Source of the DNA: Corallium rubrum
Lineage: Eukaryota > Cnidaria > Anthozoa > Scleralcyonacea > Coralliidae
Assembly (NCBI GenBank): GCA_964035015.1
Contig: OZ035998.1
Coordinates: 25,134,810 to 25,198,809 of the forward strand
Length of the DNA: 64,000 nucleotides
Direction: 5' to 3'
Both the position numbers and the translations under genes were made by a program. Every line of letters begins with the position of its first letter. Position 1 is the first letter of the stretch. The notes under the pieces are model-generated. The model had not been told where the DNA came from, ran no database searches, and saw only the letters and a program-made list of their open reading frames with translations. Below are positions 1 to 10,805 of this stretch, piece after piece.

Positions 1-132
<132 letters not shown>

Positions 133-379
133 GCTCCCGCTCCCGCTGCCCCTCCCGCTGCCCCTCCCGCTGCCCCTCCCCCTCCCTCCAAACTCTTTAA
201 CTATTCATGAGCCTAAAATATAGAAAATCAATGGATCTTTTTCACACTTGACGTCAGATGAAAACCAAGAATACTGTGTCGGTGCAAAAGATGTTTCCTT
301 GTCCTTTTAATTTTACTTAATTTTTGCTTTACACATTATAGGTACTTTACGGTGAATTTTCTCTGTTATCTTATTGCAG

Positions 380-483
380 GTTAGGTATCAGTTTAATGAT
401 ACTTGGCGAGGTTGGTAATTTCTCAGCGTATGGCTTTGCCCCAGCTTCTTTGGTTGCCCCGCTTGGGACTACGACTGTGATAG
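380..483 (+). CDS. Exon of a NIPA-like magnesium transporter (DUF803)
   Basis: An exon between an acceptor (TTATTGCAG, ending 379) and a donor (GTAAAT, from 484). After one base that completes the previous codon it encodes 34 residues including GEVGNFSAYGFAPASL and VAPLGTTTVI. This is the signature of NIPA/NIPAL transporters (DUF803, part of the DMT-type 10-TM fold): two adjacent membrane helices with the conserved GE..NF..Y.FAP...V.PLG motif. It ends with one base of a split codon. The next exon lies at 29839-29898 and its first two bases complete that codon as Ala. Family members move Mg2+ in endosomal or plasma membranes. Earlier exons would be left of the window. Which NIPA/NIPAL paralogue cannot be decided from two exons. 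Confidence 0.85.
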
Positions 484-688
484 GTAAATTTAAACTAATT
501 GCACTTGAATTAATTATTCAAGGATGTATTACGCTGCATGTGGTGTAGTAGGGACTTCAACATGCTAGGACGACGACGGCGGTTAAAACGCAAGCTTAAA
601 GTTTTACAATTTAAATGTGTCACGGTTAACTGACTATTATATTTGATATTTGAAGGTACAGTAGTGTGGTGTCTTCAAAAAATCAGTA

Positions 689-962
689 TTTAAAGAGAAA
701 TTTGAGGTAAAACTTCTCTTAATTTATGGGCGTTCATTCCCGCATTTTACAACAACGTATCGGTATCTGATTCCCATTATGTTTTCCTCATGAATCATTC
801 CATTAATTTCATAATATTAAATCATTCCATAATTGAGAACTTGATTTCTCAAACTCATTAATAAATCATAAGGAAAACACAATGGGAATCTGTGTGAATT
901 GGTAAATGTGGTGATGAACTCCCATAAATTAAGATAACTTTTACCTCAAATTTCACTTTAAG
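689..962. mobile_element. Foldback MITE
   Basis: The arms at about 689-785 and 862-962 are imperfect inverted copies. Both arms read TTTAAAG-G-GAAATTTGAGG inward, then AATTTATGGG-GTTCA and GATTCCCATT-TGTTTTCC. The central spacer is AT-rich. There is no coding sequence. It lies in the NIPA-like intron just upstream of the Kolobok/Mutator-like relic. Confidence 0.8.
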
Positions 963-1091
963 GTGGCTCAATACACTTTTCATTAAAGGGACTGGGCACT
1001 ACTTTTTTATTGTGCGTGTAATTGCGAAATTACACGCGCGCATTTTTTCGGCATTTAAATGTCCCGCGGGAAATTATGAAAACAAACAAAC

Positions 1092-4000
1092 ATGGCTACA
1101 TTTTGCCGATTTTTTCGTCCTTTGGCTTCAGGGTTTCGCATGCTATGCCACATTGAAAATACAGATATATTAGGTTTTGGCATTAAGAGAACAGAAATTT
1201 TTTTCTGGCCTGGAAAATTCTTCACCGAAAAGTCAAGACCGTGTCAAATTTGGCTGCCAAACCGCGAAAATGACCGCAACGAAAACTACGAAAAACCGCA
1301 ACGATTTTGGCCAGCACTTGGACTCGGTTTCCTAGCAGCTGTTTTCACAGTTCTTTCTCTCCAGAAACTGGAAGCAGGAAAAGATGAAGCGAGTGACTTT
1401 GCAACACCGCATACAAACAACGTGGGGCAAATAAAGAGCGACAAAGGCAGATATGTAAAGAAAACTACTCCAGAGTCTTTAGAGAAGCAAGTAAACAAGT
1501 TGAAGCGAATGAATCTCTTACGAAAAGCAAAACGAAAACTTGAATTTGTAGAAAACACCAATGATATGAGTGCGACAAAAAAAAAGGAATTCACGAAGTA
1601 AAGAAGTGAGTGCAATTGTTTAAAATAATTATTCACTTAATTATTTCATGCGACCCTAATTTGACTTTAATACTTTATATTCTGCTCTAATTAAATTACA
1701 GAGACAACAACACGAAAATGCTTCCAAACACCACAAGGGTGCTGCATTTTTGATGTGGAGCTTTTAAGTACGAGTCTTACTGCTTGCAGTCATTGCCTTT
1801 CAGGTTTGTATATATTATCATATACCAGAAGCTTTACATGCATCCAAGTTTAATCCATTCCTGTTGACCCCGTGCAGCCCCTTCTCTCTGCTGAATAAAA
1901 TTATCCTGAATAAAATTATCCGGAAGGGTCCAGGGGCCAAGCTGTTTGTGAGGCTGGGGGTAGGGGGGCAAAGCCGACCAGAATTTTTTTTATACCTATT
2001 AATACCTATGAATCATATGATAGCTAATAAATATATGAATCATATATCTATGAATCATATGATAGCATGAAGTTTACACATAAATCGAATGAATGCGTCC
2101 TTTAATGTACTTGGATTTGACAAGGCAATTGGCACCCCCCCCCCTCCCCTTGGCCAAGGCCAGGGGGTGCAACCCCCCTGCGAACCCATTACTGATAAAT
2201 ACTCTAACATTGTCCAGCCAGAGTAAAAGAATGAAGGCAGGCTATACTGGACAGGAACAGCAAAATATCAGACAGTATACAGTAATAAATGTCAACCATA
2301 ACATTGGTACAAAATAATATTTTAGTTTAGCTTAGTTGAAAAATTTCAGCTTGATGTTAGTAAATTGTTGTTGTTTTTGCTGTACAAGCTCTGTTTAGTT
2401 GTTAGTACTCAGAAAAACTCTGAACTCTGGTCTGGACCAGACTTGAGCAGTCTGAGCTTGTGCTGCAAAAACAACAATTTACTACCATAACATCAAGCTG
2501 CAATTTCTCACTCAACTAAAAACATTTAACTGAAAATTTACTGTTGCAATATGACTCATTACCAGGTTTAAATATGGTAATTAACCTTGCTCTGAGTTCC
2601 AGTAGCTCAATATAGACATCTAGCTATCACTCAGAAGGTTGTGAGCTTGAAGCCTGTCTATAGTTCAGAGGTGGTTCTGCGTACAGTACTAACAATTGAA
2701 CACAGCTTGTGCAGCAAAAACAATAAGATAATATTTGGCTTATAAATTACTTCTAGGTCCACTGTCACTTAGCAACGTAATTAAAGATGATATGGTTGGT
2801 TTTGCAAGTATCTTTGAAATTAAATGCCATGTATGTGGAAGGATCAACAGGCTGAAAACATCTTCAGAACACAGAACTGGAAAGCGTGGGCGATTAACAT
2901 TTGACATCAATTCTCGGGCTGTACTTGGTTCACTGCATACTGGTATAGGCAATACACATTTGAACAACCCCTTGTCAACAATGAACATTCCAACAATGAA
3001 CAATGAACAATGAACAATGCCACTTTCAAATCACGGGAACGGGAAGTTGGAAAAGCTGTTGAATGCCTTGTTCAAACAAGCTGCAAGAAAAACATGCAAA
3101 CTGAAAAGGAGAATGCTGTATCAAATGGGGCAGTTGCAGATGAAAATGGTTTGGTTGGATTTCCTGTGTCATATGACATGGGATGGCAAAAGTGAGGAAA
3201 GCGACACAATTCATTGACAGGACAAGGGACAGTTATGGGACTAACAACAGGGAATGTTTTGGCTTATGCAACTAACTGTAAGTTCTGCAGAGTGTGTGAT
3301 AGTGCCAAAAAGCAAGGGAAACAACCACGACAGCATGATTGCCGAAAAAAACATGTTGGCTCATCCAAAGCTATGGAACCAACTGTTGCATGTGAGCTAT
3401 GGAATGCTGCCCCTAAAGAAAATGTGAAATTTTCAATTTATGTGGAAGATGATGATACAACCACACAAAGTCATCTTCACCAAAATGGTCCTTACGGAGT
3501 TGATAAGTGGTCAGACATTATACATGCAAAACGTCCAGTAATAACAAGGCTATACAATCTTTCAACTCGATGTAAATTTCCAAATTCATCTACTTTAAGC
3601 CAAAAAGTCATTAACTATTTAGGAAAATGTTTTACATACTGCATAGCACAAAATTCAAATGTAACTAGTATAAAATTAGCTTTGAAGTGCATTGTTCCTC
3701 ATGCTTTTGGAGACCATCGAGGTTGTAGTCCCTCTTGGTGTGATTACAAGAAAGGTCCTTTGACATACAAACATAGAGATCTTCCATACAATAAAGACTT
3801 GGAAGGTAATGAGTTAAAAATCACGTACCAGTTTGTTCGATGAATATGCAACAGACCTTGTAGCAGCAAAACTAGTGCCATTTGCAAACTCACAGAGAAA
3901 TGAATCAATGAATAGTACAATTGGAAGTAAGAATCCTAAAATCAGGTTTTATGGAGGAAGTGAAAGCAATGACTTTCGTGTTGCATGTGCAGTAGCCCAA

Positions 4001-4396
4001 AAAAACATTGGATACTCCTATATCAACAAAACATTGGAATCCCTTGATATAGATCCTGGAAACACTTGCATCCTACACAACACCAGTATGGACAAAAAAC
4101 AAGAAAAAGACAAAATACGCAAGTCCTGTAAAAAATTTAAAACAAGACGTCATCAACAGCTATCTCAAAGAATTTCAAAAAACACAAAGAAAGAAGCAAG
4201 AGAAGGTAAACCTATGAAACGGGCTTTGGGCTCAATCTTCAACTAGAAGATACTACATCCCAGTCTACTACAATTAATACAGATGATACAGATATTGATA
4301 AAATCGTTGTTGGTATAACACAAAAGCAATGTGAAGAATTTGAGAAGTTAGTTCCTTGTTGTACTGAGAGGCCAACCAAACTGTACCTAACATATA
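1092..4396 (+). pseudogene. Decayed Kolobok/Mutator-like DDE transposase gene
   Basis: Three coding blocks read in order. Block 1 (1092-1606) is Lys/Arg-rich and ends at a GTGAGT donor. Block 2 (1702-1805, between TTACAG and GTTTGT) encodes a Cys-containing segment with CIFDVELLSTSL and ACSHC. Block 3 (from 2757 after TTCTAG) encodes the core, with DMGWQK, GTVMGLTTGNVLAY, CKFC..C, ASSKAMEP-like and HAFGDH motifs. This pattern is that of the family often annotated as Mutator-like transposase domain in cnidarians and arthropods; I believe Repbase calls these Kolobok. Lesions: a stop just before the block-1 donor, a frame change in a short AACAATG repeat near 3000, an in-frame TGA at 3193, a frameshift near 3833-3843, and another near 4235. 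The reading frame then continues to 4380, where a CAGGGGC-type element begins at 4397. Not functional. Its own terminal repeats were not found. Confidence 0.8.
2321..2517. mobile_element. Foldback MITE inside the transposase intron
   Basis: A pair of roughly 75-bp inverted arms: TTTTAGTTTAGCTTAGTTG with AATTGTTGTTGTTTTTGC on the left, mirrored on the right by GCAAAAACAACAATTTACTA and CAACTAAAAAC. The centre (2400-2450) is unrelated. It lies between coding blocks 2 and 3 of the surrounding transposase relic. A partial extra copy of the inner arm (CTTGTGCAGCAAAAACAA) occurs near 2706. Confidence 0.75.
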
Positions 4397-5833
4397 CAGG
4401 GGCCGATTTAGGATTTTGAAAACGTCAGTGAAAGTTGTGGTCCATGGTTCTAGGGGGGTCCGGGGGCATGCCCCCCTGGAAAATTTTTGAAATTGGGGTC
4501 TTTAAAACGGCATTTCCCACGATTTGACAGCACATTTCCCACGATTTGACAGCACATTTGAGCAAAATTTTGAAACTTTTAAAACATATTTTTAATAGCA
4601 CATTTTATTATGTTTGCAAAACATTTGTCCAAATTGGATGTTCAGCATTTATATTTTTACAAAGCTAACTAAAATATTAGCCAAACGAGAAAGGCACAAA
4701 CACCCATGCATGCCTTTCAAAATTAACTAAATATTCATTGTCTCAAGGATATTCATAAATTATATGTTATCTACCGACTAATTAGATAAACCTGGGGTCA
4801 TATTTCACGAACGCGCTGTTAAAATATTCTTATCAGAGCAAGATAGCGAGGCTAACCATAATTTGAAAACAGTTATTCATTTCAAAATCATGAAAAGAAA
4901 GATCCAATTTAACGTTGAATTAAACCTTGGCTTAAGGATCAATTGATCTTTTCAAATTCATATATAAGGACTCCTGGCAAGCGTGAAATATGCTAATGCC
5001 GCCTTGCTGAATAAATATATGTCTGAAGTCAGACTTCACTAGGACGCAAAATGATAAATAATACGATATTGAGACTGGACAAAGACACATATATTCGACA
5101 CTAGATTGTTTGTATATTTGAAATGAAACTAAGACGACCTTAACTTACCAGTCTTACCTTACAGCAGTAGGGGAATAAATGACTCCGCGCGGCGCCAAAA
5201 TTTAGACGCTTTCAATCGCGTCTATTAAAATGTTCCTCGCTTTCCTCGCTTGAAATAAATCGATGACTGTGTAATCTAGATGACAAATCATCGTAGATTG
5301 TTTAAAGTATAACAGTATATCTTGATCGTTGCTGTTAAAAGCAGCTAAAACCCGTTCGAAAACGCTTTTACAGAACTCGTATGACTGAAGGCTTCTCACT
5401 GTGTGCGTGGTTTCAGGCTTCAATGAATAAATTACTCGGTATCTCAGCTGACTCAGCAATCGATGGTTGCCATGGTGCAGATCGGTCAAAAAGCCCAAAA
5501 TCTACGCGACAGCCAATCAGGATTGAGGCAAATCGGTCAAAAAAGTGGTTGCCATGGTGCAGATCGGTCAAATTGATCAAACACCAATCAGATCTCTCCG
5601 CAAACCGGTCAAAACTCTCAAAGCGAACGCTGACCACCGGTCATCTCTTCCCGGTGTCTGCTGACTCGCAAATTACGATAAAAGCGAATTTGAAACCTAA
5701 TCCGTTTGCCAAGCTTTGCCAGTCACGGCATAGAAGACAGTTGAGATCAAAAATATTGTGTGATTGCGCAATTATTCTGGTGATTTTTACGTAAGTCGCG
5801 TGACCGCTCTGATGTATGCTAAATCCGCCCCTG
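4397..5833 (+). mobile_element. Non-autonomous DNA transposon with CAGGGGC-GATTTAG ends
   Basis: The left end CAGGGGCCGATTTAGGA (4397) pairs with the right end CTAAATCCGCCCCTG (ending 5833). The left subterminal zone holds a GGGGGCATGCCCCCC palindrome followed by a GGCATTTCCCACGATTTGACAG block. The same left-end architecture recurs at 6880-7100 (reversed) and 25340. No transposase is visible inside. A 26-bp sequence (GGTTGCCATGGTGCAGATCG...) is repeated directly at 5465 and 5547. The ends suggest the hAT superfamily, but no 8-bp target duplication could be recognised, so superfamily assignment is tentative. Confidence 0.6.
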
Positions 5834-6689
5834 CAGTATAAAATTACATAAATAATTATAGACTAGAAATACATGAATGCAACAACCCCTCGCCCGCTTT
5901 TATTAAATGCTTTTTTGAAACACCCCCCAAACCAAGTCACCCACCCACCCACCCTGATTAAAATAAGCACACCTGATACACGGCCAATATAAAAACAAAC
6001 AGAATTTACAGATATAAAAACAATGATAATCCTCAAGATAATTCTATAATTTATGGATAAGATGGCTAAACTGATTTAACATATCAAAGCAAAACTAAGA
6101 TTTCATTGTTATTCTGGTTGTACAAAATATGTTTTTAGGAGGTTTCAAAAGGGGTTGTTTTTAACAAGCCTTGAATGGCTTCCCCTGAGATAAAAACAAT
6201 TCTGTAGAATCGGATTCTAGAAAGAAGTATTAAATAGATAACGTTTCAGTCGAAAATTTGGAAATACAGCCAAAAAAATCGCCAAAGCCCATGAGTATTT
6301 AATAAATAAGATGCATCCAATGTCAATGAAAAACATCGCGTCCACATAAAGTCTAAGGTAGTGTTATAAGTTAGCTTTAGTTAAGGTGATTTATGCTTCG
6401 GACGAGCAAAGGGAAAGCACGAAAACGTGAAGCTGTATATTGTTTAGGACAGTTTAGGTTAAGCGAAAACTTGAAAACAACAAGAATCCTACCGTTTTTG
6501 TTTACCATACTGGTTTCTCTTCAAGATATATTAAATGGCTTGTTTGTATCCTCCTTTTCTTCGTGCTCCATTTCGTTTCGTTTTAATAAACGAAAGCAAA
6601 ATACTATTTGTTTGAGAGTTTATACTTTATAGTTTTCTTCGTCGCTAGTCACCAGTGTCCAACTATTCTTACCGCGTGACACCGTACCA

Positions 6690-6690
<1 letters not shown>
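5834..6690. other. Stretch with no gene recognised
   Basis: AT-rich sequence in the NIPA-like intron, mostly without similarity to the other repeats here. A short open frame at 6393-6632 has no recognisable motif and is not called. Confidence 0.5.
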
Positions 6691-6691
<1 letters not shown>

Positions 6692-6735
<44 letters not shown>

Positions 6736-6864
6736 AACAAATAAACTATTTCACAGATTTCGTCTCCCTCGCATTTTAGCAGTGGACTCCGCGCATGTCG
6801 AGATTAGCACCCTCACCGTGCTCCGGGCCTTCGGCCCTACGCCCGGCTTGGGGATAAGGTTTCA
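6692..6864 (-). repeat. (TA)n array with adjoining dispersed repeat
   Basis: The (TA)n array is at 6692-6734. Next to it, 6736-6864 is the reverse complement of 53697-53834: both carry CGAGGGAGAC, CTAATCTCGACA, GGGCCGAAGGCCC and CTTATCCCC in the same order, and in both the array sits at the same end. It is a dispersed non-coding repeat found twice in this window. Confidence 0.75.
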
Positions 6865-6879
6865 GAAACAAGAATGATG

Positions 6880-7100
6880 CCTATACGTAACGTAGCAATG
6901 TGCATCATACTTTGGGACACAAGGCGCCATTAAAAACATGTTTTAAGACTTTTAAAATTGTGCTCAAAATTGCTGTCAGAGTGCGGGAAACGCCGTTTCA
7001 GAGACCCAAATTTTAAAAATTTCCCAGGGAGGCGCATGCCCTAAAAATGTGGACTTCAACAAATTTGACTAACGTATAAAAATTCCTAGATCCGCCCCTG
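6880..7100 (-). mobile_element. Reversed left end of a CAGGGGCGGAT-family element (truncated)
   Basis: It ends in CTAGATCCGCCCCTG at 7100. Read from the minus strand it matches the first ~190 bases of the 4397 element: terminal repeat, GGGCATGC block, then AACGGCGTTTCCCGCACTCT and TGACAGCAATTTTGAGC. No matching right end is found, so only the left terminus survives. Confidence 0.65.
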
Positions 7101-7208
7101 TTGAGGTCAAAGTTGGCTTAATTTATGCAAGTGTTCGATCACATATCCATCTTGGTACTGATTTCCTTTGTTTTTATATGAAGATATTCGGTCAGGCTCA
7201 TACATAAT

Positions 7209-7365
7209 TAAGTAGAAAGTATACGTTCTCTCACCAAAAAGTAATATTAATTCGAGCTTTCGACTGTCAGCTAGACTACAGTCCGTTGAAGACTGTAGTC
7301 CGACAGTTGAAAGCTCGAATTAAAACTAATTTTTGGTCATGGAACGTCTACTTTCTATTTAATAG
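7209..7365. mobile_element. Foldback MITE (near-perfect hairpin)
   Basis: The arms read ATTAAGTAGAAAGTATACGTTC / AATTCGAGCTTTCGACTGTC / GACTACAGTC and are mirrored on the other side of a 7-base loop (CGTTGAA, about 7283-7289). The whole 157-bp unit is a hairpin with no coding capacity. Confidence 0.8.
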
Positions 7366-8433
7366 AACAGGAGTTCTTTTGAGTCTGCCTTGACAGTGTA
7401 CATGTACTTCAATGGGATGAACATGAGATATATAGCAATAGGATACATAGCAAATATACCAAACTATTATAAATAAAACGCTCTTTCTGTTATAAATTTC
7501 TTTACTAATGCCCGTATCGTTAATCTATCTTTACGTGCATTGTCCCAAACGGCGTAACAATATATCACCAAGTGAAAAACTGAAAGCTCTTTTAAAACTT
7601 CAAAAAGATCAGCATGTAATGTACTAGAGCCCTTTACTGATGAATCGTCGGTTGGCCTGTTTAAAAAACTCTTATGGTTCCAACACATAAATTATTAAAA
7701 CTAAGAAAAGTCTCGTTGGTATTTGCTATACCAAAGATAAAAGCTCTGTCGAGACAGGTAGCCTTCGAGTTTGTCCCCTTTACATTTAAACCCCAGACAC
7801 GCCGATTCTTTTTCTAGTACATACAGTAACTCGACGATCTCAGGACTGTACAGTTACCGTTCGAGCTGTGGTTTGAGTTAAGTCCCTCATAAAAGTACTG
7901 GAAGGCAATCTGCGACTTGAAGGATGTAAACGAATGGCCAGGGCCGTGGCTAATTAGCGATTTGAAGCGCCATCTTTTTGCGGTAATTGATGCCCCGCTG
8001 ATCTAATTGCCCTCCTAATCTGAAATCCTAGATTCGCCAGTCACCAGTGCGGGAAGATTGCGTATGAGATTGTGCAATTGCGCACTTATTCTCCGCCCCA
8101 GAGGCCACGATTCTTTTGGTCAATTTTTCCCCTTATCAGGGTTTCCCTCGTCGTTGACGACGTGCAATGGTAAAGCTTTGGCCGACTATAAATAGAATTC
8201 TCCATTGGAAGAATCTTTGCAAACAGTCGTGAACGGATCATGTGATGTACTGTAAATGGCGGTACTTCTGAAAGGCGCTTATCAAGCAAACAAGATGGAG
8301 GATATTGTAAAGAAGAGAATTACTAAATTGTTGTTATTTTTTTTTATATTTGAACTGTTAAACTCCATTAGATTGCCCTGTTTTCTGATATACTTGTTAC
8401 ATATGTACCTTTAAGTGATCTCAACGTTTCCCA
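7366..8433. other. Stretch with no gene recognised
   Basis: Sequence between the foldback element and element D. Short open frames occur on the minus strand (7467-7688, 8086-8289) but show no known motif and no supporting structure, so they are not called as genes. Confidence 0.5.
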
Positions 8434-8489
8434 TAGCCTGCGAATACAGCCGCCTCACATCGGGCGCCCTGGTGAAGCGCGAATTAAAA

Positions 8490-9440
8490 GGCTTAGTTTA
8501 AATGTCAATAGTTTGTTGAAACATTTAGATCAAATTCGAGCTCTTCTAACCAAATTTCCTGTTGATATTATTGCAATCAATGAATCTAAAATTGACGATT
8601 TGATCCCCGACAATGAAATTAATATACTAGGAACTTGGTTCGGAAACACCGAAATAGATCCGGGGGAGGGGTGGCTTTTATATATTCGAGATTCTGTACC
8701 ATTTTCTGCATGAGAGGAAAGATCTTGTTCCAGATCACCTCGCAATGTTATGTGTTGAAATCAGTAGGCCATACAATAAGTCATTCCTAATAAGTACATG
8801 GTATAGAGGCCACCAAATTCAGGTATTGTCAATTTTGATAAATATGATTTATTCTTACGTAAATGTGACTCGGAAAATAAAGAGTTAATGGTCGTTGGAG
8901 ATTTGAACTGCGATGTCGCTAAGACATCGCCAGATCTCCATACACGGAGACTACAATTTTTATGTTCGCTTTACCAGTGTGATCAGTTGATTAATGAGCC
9001 AACGAGGGTGACAGAGACATCGGCTACCCCAATCGATTTAATTCTTACCAATAGAGCGGAAAACATATCCAATTCTGGTGTTATCCACCTTGGGATATCT
9101 GATAATAGCACGATTTTTGCAGTAAAAAAATCACTTTGCCAAAATCTAAACAGAGACTTACAGAAGTCCGAGATTTTAAAAACTTCGTCGAAAATGATTT
9201 TATTGAAGATATATCGCGGGTTCCATGGGATACAGTATATCAATTCGACGACCCTAATGTATGCTGGCGAGTGTGGAAATCCCTTTTCCTTGAGGTACGT
9301 GATAGACATGCGCCTCTTCGGCACAAGAGGAAAAGAAGGGATCCAGTCCCCTGGATTACACCGAAAACTCAAGCAATCTATGAGGAATAGGGATTTTCAT
9401 AAAAAGCAAGCAATAAAATATGCTTCCACGATACACTGGG
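8490..9440 (+). pseudogene. LINE endonuclease domain (APE/EEP fold), broken
   Basis: Translating 8490-8713 gives LSLNVNSLLKHLDQIRALL, VDIIAINESKIDD and GWLLYIRD, matching the first part of an apurinic-type endonuclease (N and E active-site motifs). After a frame break near 8700, the block from 8888 gives MVVGDLNCDVAKT (the GDxN motif), TRRLQFL, and PIDLILTN...SDNS, the SDH-like end of the domain. A further frameshift follows near 9150, where VRDFKNFVENDF-like sequence continues in another frame to about 9390. Family role: nicking genomic DNA to prime reverse transcription. At least three lesions make it non-functional. Similarity to the family stops near 9440, and 9441-9685 is unassigned. Confidence 0.75.
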
Positions 9441-9867
9441 AAATATGCCACACGCCAACTTCAGTACGCCGCTTTCCCTTTTGAAACCATTCATAAGCTA
9501 CCGAATACTTGCTGTTCAACTGCTGTTTGGTTCCAGAGGTTTGGTTCTTGACAAGTTTCAGTCGCCAGATAAAATTTGAAACCCCCCAAGGCTTTCGAAA
9601 GAACAAGGAATACAGATTTTCAAATGTCCCTTGATATAAAGGCACTGGCACTAGCATGTAACGCCTTAGCAACCTTGACAACATCGTTCGCTTACGTCAC
9701 AACTACAAGTTTCAAACGACTAAACTTAATGACAAAACTTTAGCCGTTCCAAACTCAACTGGGAATCGCAGTAACATACCTGCCAAAATTCTTAAGATGT
9801 CGGCAGATATAATCGCGTCATCGTTGACTGCTATTTTCAATTCTCTTAACATGGGCATATATATATA

Positions 9868-10031
9868 GCATCGAGTTTTCGGTCAGATACTTACATATCT
9901 GGCCGAAAACTTCTTTCTCAAAAACCTTACTTATTATCGGCAGTGTCGAAATAGGCCGGTAATTTTCACAATTCCTTCTGTCATCGGATTTAAAAATTGG
10001 TTATATCCGGGCTTGTTTCCATTCGTAATTA

Positions 10032-10104
<73 letters not shown>

Positions 10105-10266
10105 TACGAATGGAAACAAGCCCGGATATAACCAATTTTTAAATCCGATGACAGAAGGAATTGTGAAAATTACCGGCCTATTTCGACACTGCCGATAATA
10201 AGTAAGGTTTTTGAGAAAGAAGTTTTCGGCCAGATATATAAGTATCTGACCGAAAACTCGATGCTA
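9868..10266. repeat. Inverted duplication of LINE sequence around a (TA)n core
   Basis: About 170 bp of LINE RT coding sequence (10099-10266, + strand) is present again as a near-perfect reverse complement at 9868-10040. The two are separated by about 60 bp of (TA)n. The only differences noticed are one or two bases in the TATCTGGCC region. The direct copy encodes the NYRPIS and KVFEKEVF segment of the RT. The inverted copy breaks continuity with the upstream LINE linker, so it arose after insertion of the LINE or during it. Confidence 0.9.
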
Positions 10267-10531
10267 TCGAAATTTCAATCGGGATTTCGTCCAAAACACT
10301 CGACCGTGTCCGCACTCATTCAAATGTGCGATCATTGGTTGGAGAGTGTGGATAATGGCATGTTAAACGGCGTTGTATTTCTCGACATCAGAAAAGCGTT
10401 TGACTCAATAGATCACACGATTCTGTTAAACAAGATGAATAATCAATTTGGAGTCGTTAATCTCGAACTAAAATGGTTCGAATCTTACCTGACAAACAGA
10501 GAACAAGTGTGCTTTGTCAATGGTCACACAT
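10100..10531 (+). pseudogene. LINE reverse transcriptase, N-terminal part
   Basis: It encodes NYRPISTLPIISKVFEK, SKFQSGFRPKHSTVSAL and GVVFLDIRKAFDSIDH. These are the RT fingers/palm blocks with the first catalytic Asp (FLDIRKAFD). Just upstream one stop (TAA, in the ARI*PIF context near 10113) breaks the frame. The block ends at 10531, where the BEL/Pao 3' LTR begins, and continues at 16738. Duplicated bases CACAT at the junction are the BEL target-site duplication. Confidence 0.85.
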
Positions 10532-10749
10532 TGTCGTAAAATAATCGTTATTCGTTCAGTTATACACGTTTTAATAATACAGTCGTCCTTCGAAATCGAT
10601 CACTATCTTACAAAAAATAACAAAAAAACAACAAAATCCAGCTAAACCGGTTTGACAGTGACGTCAATACACTACCGGATGTGAACCGAACAAATTATCC
10701 AACCATTACATAATTAATGTTTATAACAAAATATCAACGTTCATTACAC
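10532..10749 (-). repeat. BEL/Pao 3' LTR
   Basis: The 3' LTR in element orientation, 218 bp. It matches the other LTR at 16516-16732 almost base for base. A purine-rich tract lies directly outside at 10750-10758. Confidence 0.95.
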
Positions 10750-10758
10750 TCCCCACTG
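10750..10758 (-). promoter_or_regulatory. Polypurine tract of the BEL/Pao element
   Basis: On the minus strand AGTGGGGAG immediately precedes the 3' LTR (TGTAATG...), the position expected for the plus-strand DNA primer. Confidence 0.7.
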
Positions 10759-10805
10759 TTGATTCACTACAGTGATCAACTTTCACGATTCATTATACAC
10801 AGTAT

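Noticed and set aside
4397..7100. A single 2.7-kb element bounded by the two CAGGGGC ends at 4397 and 7100
   Set aside because: Both ends have left-end type subterminal sequence, while a proper right end exists at 5833; more likely two elements of one family.
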